Positions 59,306-64,000 of a stretch of 64,000 nt of DNA are shown here, piece after piece (within the stretch, counting starts at the first letter, position 1; every line of letters starts with the position of its first letter). The DNA comes from Paroedura picta. Its lineage: Eukaryota > Chordata > Lepidosauria > Squamata > Gekkonidae. The notes under the pieces are model-generated. The model had not been told where the DNA came from. It saw only the letters and a program-made list of their open reading frames with translations, and did not search any database. Location of the stretch: positions 21,376,501 through 21,440,500 of the forward strand of contig NC_135380.1 of assembly GCF_049243985.1 (NCBI RefSeq), given 5' to 3'. Position numbers and translations under genes: made by a program.

Positions 59306-59512
59306 GAGCTTGGCCTCTAATCTGGAGAACCTGGTTTGATTCCCCACTCCTCTTCCAAATGCAGCCAGCTGTGTGACCCTGGGCCAGTAGAGCTCTTTAA
59401 ACCTTATAGAATGTCTGTTGTTGGGGAGAGGAAGGGTAGGTGATTGTAAGCCACTCTGAGACTCCTTTGGGTAGTGACAAGCAGGGTACAAAAAAACAGC
59501 TCTTCTTCTCTC
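59306..59512 (+). mobile_element. SINE family A copy, truncated head
   Basis: TCTAATCTGGAGAACCTGGT, GCAGCCAGCTGTGTGACCCT and GTAAGCCACTCTGAGACTCC follow the family order and end AACAGCTCTTCTTCTC. Confidence 0.82.
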
Positions 59513-59835
59513 CTCATGTGACCTCACAAAACCCTCAGTTCCATCAGTCTCCAGTTTGTTTGGGTTGCATGGGGTGCCTCCCCCTTGCCCGGCTTGGGCC
59601 CCATTTAATACTGTTCTTTTGTTGCTCCTATATTGCTTGTTCTTTCTGATCTAGTTGTTTCGTTTCTGAGAGATTTTAGAGGGCTTTTAAAATAAGCATG
59701 GACACATCAGGTTTTAAGAGTTTAATTTCTCCATTATTTTGTTTTAAAGGAATTCACCTCAAGAGCAGAATCTGAATGCTGGGGGTATAAGTAAAAAAAA
59801 GAAACAAAAAACTGGTGTGGGTATTTTTTTTGCTT

Positions 59836-59934
59836 TAGGATGCTTAGGGCTGATTCTGCGTTGAGTAGGGGGTTGGACTAGATGGCTTATATGGCCCCTT
59901 CCAACTCTATGATTCTGTGATTCTATGATTCTAT
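59836..59934 (+). mobile_element. CR1 3' end with ATTCTATG repeat
   Basis: GGGGTTGGACTAGATGGCTT, CCTTCCAACTCTATGATTC and three to four octamer repeats mark a CR1 terminus. Confidence 0.85.
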
Positions 59935-59974
59935 TTGCATGCACGTGTGTTTGCATGCTGTGCTAGAGAGAAGC

Positions 59975-60075
59975 CAGTTCTTGCTGCTTCAATTGGGATT
60001 GAACTCCCAACCTCATGGACAGACAGCTTCAGGCAGCATTTCTGCCGCTTACCACTCTGCACCACAAGAGGAGCG
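59975..60075 (-). mobile_element. Sauria-type SINE head fragment
   Basis: Minus strand: CTCTTGTGGTGCAGAGTGGT, then the B-box region GGGAGTTCAATCCCAATTG. The body and tail are missing. Confidence 0.75.
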
Positions 60076-60484
60076 TGGGATAGAAATCTCAAAAATTACA
60101 AATGAAATAAAAGGGATGACCCCTGCGTGCTGGTGCAGTTTCTCAAGTGATCTGCTTCGAGTGGGTAGCCCTGTTGGTCTGAAGCAGCATAACAAATTTA
60201 GAGTTCCGATTTATTCAAGTGATCCACTCTGTTAATACTCTCCCATGGATTGTCCTTATGTCTCTGTTTTAGTCTTCGCAGTATGTAAAATCTGTATGAA
60301 TGGCATCATGTATGAATGGGCATTTTGCATGGGGACAGGAAACCTGTACGGATATGCCATATTTGTTCACTTATGAATTATTTCTTGGGCTCTGCTGACC
60401 CACAGGCTCGTATCCTCTCCTCCTCCAGTGATCAGCTCTGGCCAGCTCTTGGGGCTACAGTTCCAGTGCAACAACAGAGTAGGC

Positions 60485-60907
60485 CAGGGGTCCCCAGCCT
60501 TTTCCAGCCCAGGGGAACCTTTGGAATTGTGACACAGGATGGAGGATGCAATCACCCAACGGGTGCTGCAAAAGGCAGAGGCAACCACAACATGTCAAGG
60601 AATGAGGTTATGCATAATTCTAATAGTAACTCTTTAACATTTCAGAAAAAAATTATGCTTAATAGGAGACCTTTGTTGGCGTTACAAATGTGTTCTCGCT
60701 TGTACAGAACTCACCTTCAGCCACCAGAGGGAAGGTCCTTGTACGATGGAGGTAGCTGCAGCCAAAGCAATATCTTTTTTGTTTGCACAACCGATCAGAT
60801 CTCCAATGGCCAATCAGGGAAAAAGCCCCACCAGGTGCCAGGAAAAGTACCAAAGAGTGCCACGGTGCCTCCAAGCAACACACTGGGGGGGGGGGGGAAG
60901 GGGGCTG
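60485..60907. mobile_element. Non-autonomous hAT element, family F6, copy 2
   Basis: It starts CAGGGGTCCCCAGCCTTTTC and shares interior blocks with 36912-37324 (TTTGGAATTGTGACACAGGA, GTGCCAGGAAAAGTACC, ACCTTCAGCCACC). The right end is disrupted by a G run (about 60885-60898). A GTAGGCC repeat flanks both sides approximately. The 211-codon frame over it is not a gene. Confidence 0.7.
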
Positions 60908-61408
60908 GTAGGCCCTGCAGGATGTTGGCTCACAAAAGGAAGCTGAACTGAGTCTTGTGCTTTCAAAGAAGCTCCCTAGCCACACCAATTGTGATCTCAC
61001 AATAAAATATGGACAGTGCAGCAAACCTGTATGGTTTGTTCTCATTCACTTTCCCATGAAGTTACGGAAACCAGCAAGCTCAAGAAGAAAGACACACCGA
61101 AAGGAGAAGAGAGGAATTTGTGCCAGAGCAAACCCAGCATGTACCAATGTCAAGAGGGCTCTTGGATTCTTGATTAAACTTAAAAAAAAATAACTACAGT
61201 AATTCCAAATTGGCTACATAAAGCATTTAAAATACCATAATGTGATTTTATACAAAGCAGAGTAAGCATTTGAGTACAAATGGCACCGCTCCAACCTCCA
61301 CGATACCACAAAGAGAGCTCTGTTCTTTAGATGTGACGGGTGAGAGGCTCCTGAGGAGGTGGAAGACTAGGATTTTGTGTTTTTAGCCAACAGATACTCT
61401 TCTAGAGC

Positions 61409-61468
61409 CTCTTGTGGCGCAGAGTGGTAAGCGGCAGAAATGCTGTCTGAAGCCGTCTGTCCAATGTT
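61409..61468 (+). mobile_element. Sauria-type SINE head, truncated
   Basis: AGAGCCTCTTGTGGCGCAGA, GTGGTAAGCGGCAGAAATG and the start of the tRNA-like region are present, then similarity stops. Confidence 0.75.
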
Positions 61469-61647
61469 CCCACCCTTTCTCCAGTCTTGATCAGAATTAG
61501 GCCCTGCATATCTGCTAATTGTATTAATGAGAGAGGTAGGAGCCCCACTCATAAGACTCCTGTGCCTCACCTTTTCCTGGCCTGCTGGAGTGGGTTTTGC
61601 TGTAGTGCCTGCTGCCAAAACACATTAAGGTCAGGCTAAGACCAGCT

Positions 61648-61932
61648 AGAGCCTCTTGTGGCACAGAGTGGTAAGGCAGCAGACATGTAGTCTGAAAGCT
61701 CTGCCCATGAGGCTGGGAGTTCGATCCCAGCAGCCGGCTCAAGGTTGACTCAGCCTTCCATTCTTCCGAGGTCAGTAAAATGAGTACCCAGCTTGCTGGG
61801 GGGGTAAACGGTAATGACTGGGGAAGGCACTGGCAAACCACCCCGTATTGAGTCTGCCAAGAAAACGCTAGAGGGCGTCACCCCAAGGGTCAGACATGAC
61901 CCAGTGCCTACACAGGGGATACCTTTACCTTT
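61648..61932 (+). mobile_element. Sauria-type SINE, full length with 11-bp TSD
   Basis: Head AGAGCCTCTTGTGGCACAGA, B box GGGAGTTCGATCCCAGC, tail GGGGATACCTTTACCTTT. The flanking duplication TAAGACCAGCT is identical on both sides (61637-61647 and 61932-61942). This is an LINE-type insertion and looks relatively young. It lies just beyond the FGFR1 3' end, antisense to FGFR1. Confidence 0.92.
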
Positions 61933-62204
61933 AAGACCAGCTACCTCTTGCAAAATGGCTTCCCACTCCTCAGAAGAAGAATCTGATCTTGAGAAGGCTT
62001 ACTGGTAAGCAATGGTCCCTTCCCCTAGCAGGCTGGTTTAGCTTGACGGGGAATGAGCAGCCAACCGTATGACTTCTGATCCTATCATCAGATCCTTGCC
62101 AATATGGTGAAGTGAATGCCTTCAATTTGGGCCCCAAGTCCAGAGTTTCCACAGGGGCCTCTCAGAGACAAGGGAGGGAGCATAGAGGACACTAAGGAGG
62201 GAGC

Positions 62205-63266
62205 CAAGGAAGGAAGATAATGTTTATTTCACAATGTACTTCCAAAAGGCATCAAATCACTGTTTAATATAACCTCATATAAAACTGAAGCAGCAGCAAT
62301 TTTTATTGAAGTACCTAAACTGAAATAAGTTTTAGAACATAATTTAAAAACAACCCCCCCAGCAAGAGTAGCAAAATATATGATTTTTTTTTAATATAGC
62401 AACTGATACCTACCAGCCACTAGTAACTTACTACCAAAGTGATATTATTTCTGGTAACAACCTTTGTTTTTTTTTTTAAAGACATGTAAATATATATTCA
62501 TATTTATACATTTTGTAGCTATGTACATAAGGTCTGTGTTGTTGTTTGTTGTCACAGCACTGGCTCTGTAGGGCTGCCACTTTATGTCAGTGCTGTGCGG
62601 ATTTTGTACAAATACGAGTGGTGGTGGAATTCAGAAGCTGCCGGTGGTCATGCTCCTTAGGAAACAACGTCCCCTACCAAAAGGTACGCCATTAAGCTGC
62701 TGATGGTGCCTGACTGCATTAAACTTTTGCATTTCCAGCCAGATCCAGAAGGTCATGGTGCGAAAGAGCTTTGGATCCCAGCTGTACTGTTAGCTTACTG
62801 AGTTGTCTGAAGGTGGTTCCTTTGCAAGTCGGAAAGAGGAAAGAAAGAAAAGCTCCTCTTCTCCAGGGAATGTAAATTCTTCCCAGAGTCCTTTTCAGAG
62901 AAGTGACAGCACGGTGCCAAACTACAAATCAGTCTCTGGGTCTTTTTGCTTTGTTTAGGCACTGGCCAAAAGGGGGGGGGGGTGAAAGATAGCTCAACTT
63001 TAATCCATGGGAAAATACTCAAACACCACTCCCAGGTGTCAAGGGAGTGCAATAAAGGTGGCTTGAAATAAGATGACTGGATGGTGAGAGGTTTGGTGAT
63101 TCAGGATGAAGTCTTCATTAATACAATAGCCAAAGTGGCCCTCCACCACCAGCCCTGCTGGAAGGGAAGTGCATGTGTGCACACGTACATGCATTCACTC
63201 ATCAACACACGCACATCGCATTCATATGCACAGAGGGCTCGCAAGTGTCACATGGAAGCTATGGGA
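62205..63266 (-). other. FGFR1: FGFR1 3' UTR
   Basis: From the stop codon (63267) leftward there is no repeat or reading frame of note, as expected for a conserved 3' UTR. Candidate poly-A signals on the minus strand lie at 62302-62307 and 62223-62228 (TTTATT on the plus strand). The stretch 62380-62540 is AT-rich with TATTTA-type elements that could affect mRNA stability. The far end is inferred from the signals. Confidence 0.7.
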
Positions 63267-63443
<177 letters not shown>

Positions 63444-63948
63444 CTAGGGGGAATGAAAGTACCATGAAACATTCATGATCCCTGGAAGTCAGGCTGGTTT
63501 TAAGGGTGTCCTATCCTGGATACAGAGACAGTCAAGCAACGTCCCCTAAGAGACATGTTAACACAAGTCCTCTAAAGACACAAACTGGAACACATAAAGC
63601 TCTGAGATTATTCAACCTGAGTTTCCCACGTCCAAAAAAAGTGAGTCTAACTTACAGTACAGACACTAAAATGCCTCTTTTGGTAGTTTTTTTTCTGTGG
63701 GATTTCTCAGTTTGCATTTGGCACCAGAATCCACATGGTAAATGGGAGTTCTCAACCTCAGGTACTGTGACAAATTGCTACAGGACCCCCAGTTTTATGT
63801 AGAGGCTGAGATTTCAGCTCTGATTCTTAATTATGATTTCAACCACTAGTTTCAAAAAACAAAATGGCTGCCTCCAGTAACAGAATGATCCTAAACCCCA
63901 TGTTTAAATTCAGAGGGATATGGTTACTGGAAAAAGGAAGTCAGTTAC

Positions 63949-64000
63949 CTGGTTAGAGGTCATGGCCACAATCCTATCTAAATCTTCTACCAGCTGCTTA
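63949..64000 (-). CDS. FGFR1: FGFR1 penultimate exon, cut by window edge
   Basis: The minus strand reads KQLVEDLDRIVAMTSNQ and then the donor CAG|GTAACTGA, in phase with the GAG start of the last exon. This is the end of the kinase domain C-lobe, the helix before the tail. The usual vertebrate residue is Leu or Met at the A-M/L-T position. The window edge cuts the exon. Confidence 0.95.

Larger units (their letters stand above)
29820..62204. other. LETM2-FGFR1 intergenic gap; no gene seen
   Basis: About 32 kb separate the convergent 3' ends. Longer open frames inside it map to LINE or hAT remnants or to low-complexity DNA, and none shows a conserved host domain with splice context. Recognised repeats are listed separately. 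Stretches with little recognisable repeat, and nothing else I can name, are 29830-31400, 32100-32440, 35020-36580, 37330-38130, 40570-41730, 41980-43330, 43980-44490, 44690-45290, 45940-46960, 48090-49530, 52270-53680 and 55380-59300. Confidence 0.7.

Noticed and set aside
60316-60951. Open frame of 211 codons
   Set aside because: Mostly covers a non-autonomous hAT element (60485-60907); composition and content do not look like a protein.

Overview
The window is vertebrate nuclear DNA, most likely from a squamate reptile (lizard or gecko type). It has spliced, intron-rich genes, CpG-island promoters, and repeats typical of squamates: BovB-tailed Sauria-type tRNA SINEs, 5S-rRNA-derived SINEs, CR1 and L2-like LINE ends, and many short non-autonomous hAT elements. 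The gene order matches the known amniote block NSD3 - LETM2 - FGFR1.

Region by region: (1) About 1-6.9 kb holds no coding sequence and is best read as the first intron of NSD3 on the minus strand. (2) About 6.95-7.73 kb is a CpG island with ZNF143-, E2F- and CCAAT-like motifs, the likely NSD3 promoter and first exon; this is inferred from synteny, because no NSD3 coding exon is inside the window. (3) 7.75-14.8 kb is intergenic, with LINE and hAT fossils. (4) 14.8-15.24 kb is the likely LETM2 promoter and noncoding first exon, with a CRE, an NRF-1 motif and a CCAAT box. (5) 17.9-29.5 kb holds a complete LETM2 gene on the plus strand. Nine coding exons join in frame to a protein of about 476 residues that ends in a stop. 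One intron uses a GC donor. (6) 29.8-62.2 kb is a repeat-rich gap in which no gene is visible. (7) 62.2-64.0 kb carries the 3' UTR, the last coding exon and part of the previous exon of FGFR1 on the minus strand, running off the right edge. LETM2 and FGFR1 therefore converge tail to tail.

LETM2 is an inner-mitochondrial-membrane protein of the LETM1 family, and FGFR1 is a cell-surface receptor tyrosine kinase. They share a neighbourhood rather than a pathway.

The structures most worth a second look lie in noncoding DNA. Two long unrelated imperfect hairpins occur, one at the LETM2 polyadenylation region and one at 50.1-50.3 kb. A CpG-rich terminal-inverted-repeat element sits in a LETM2 intron. 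A palindromic hAT-type element is present five times in 17 kb, and each arm carries a ZNF143-like core. Several insertions are nested and have readable 8-bp target duplications. All calls come from reading the sequence by eye; no alignment or database search was run.
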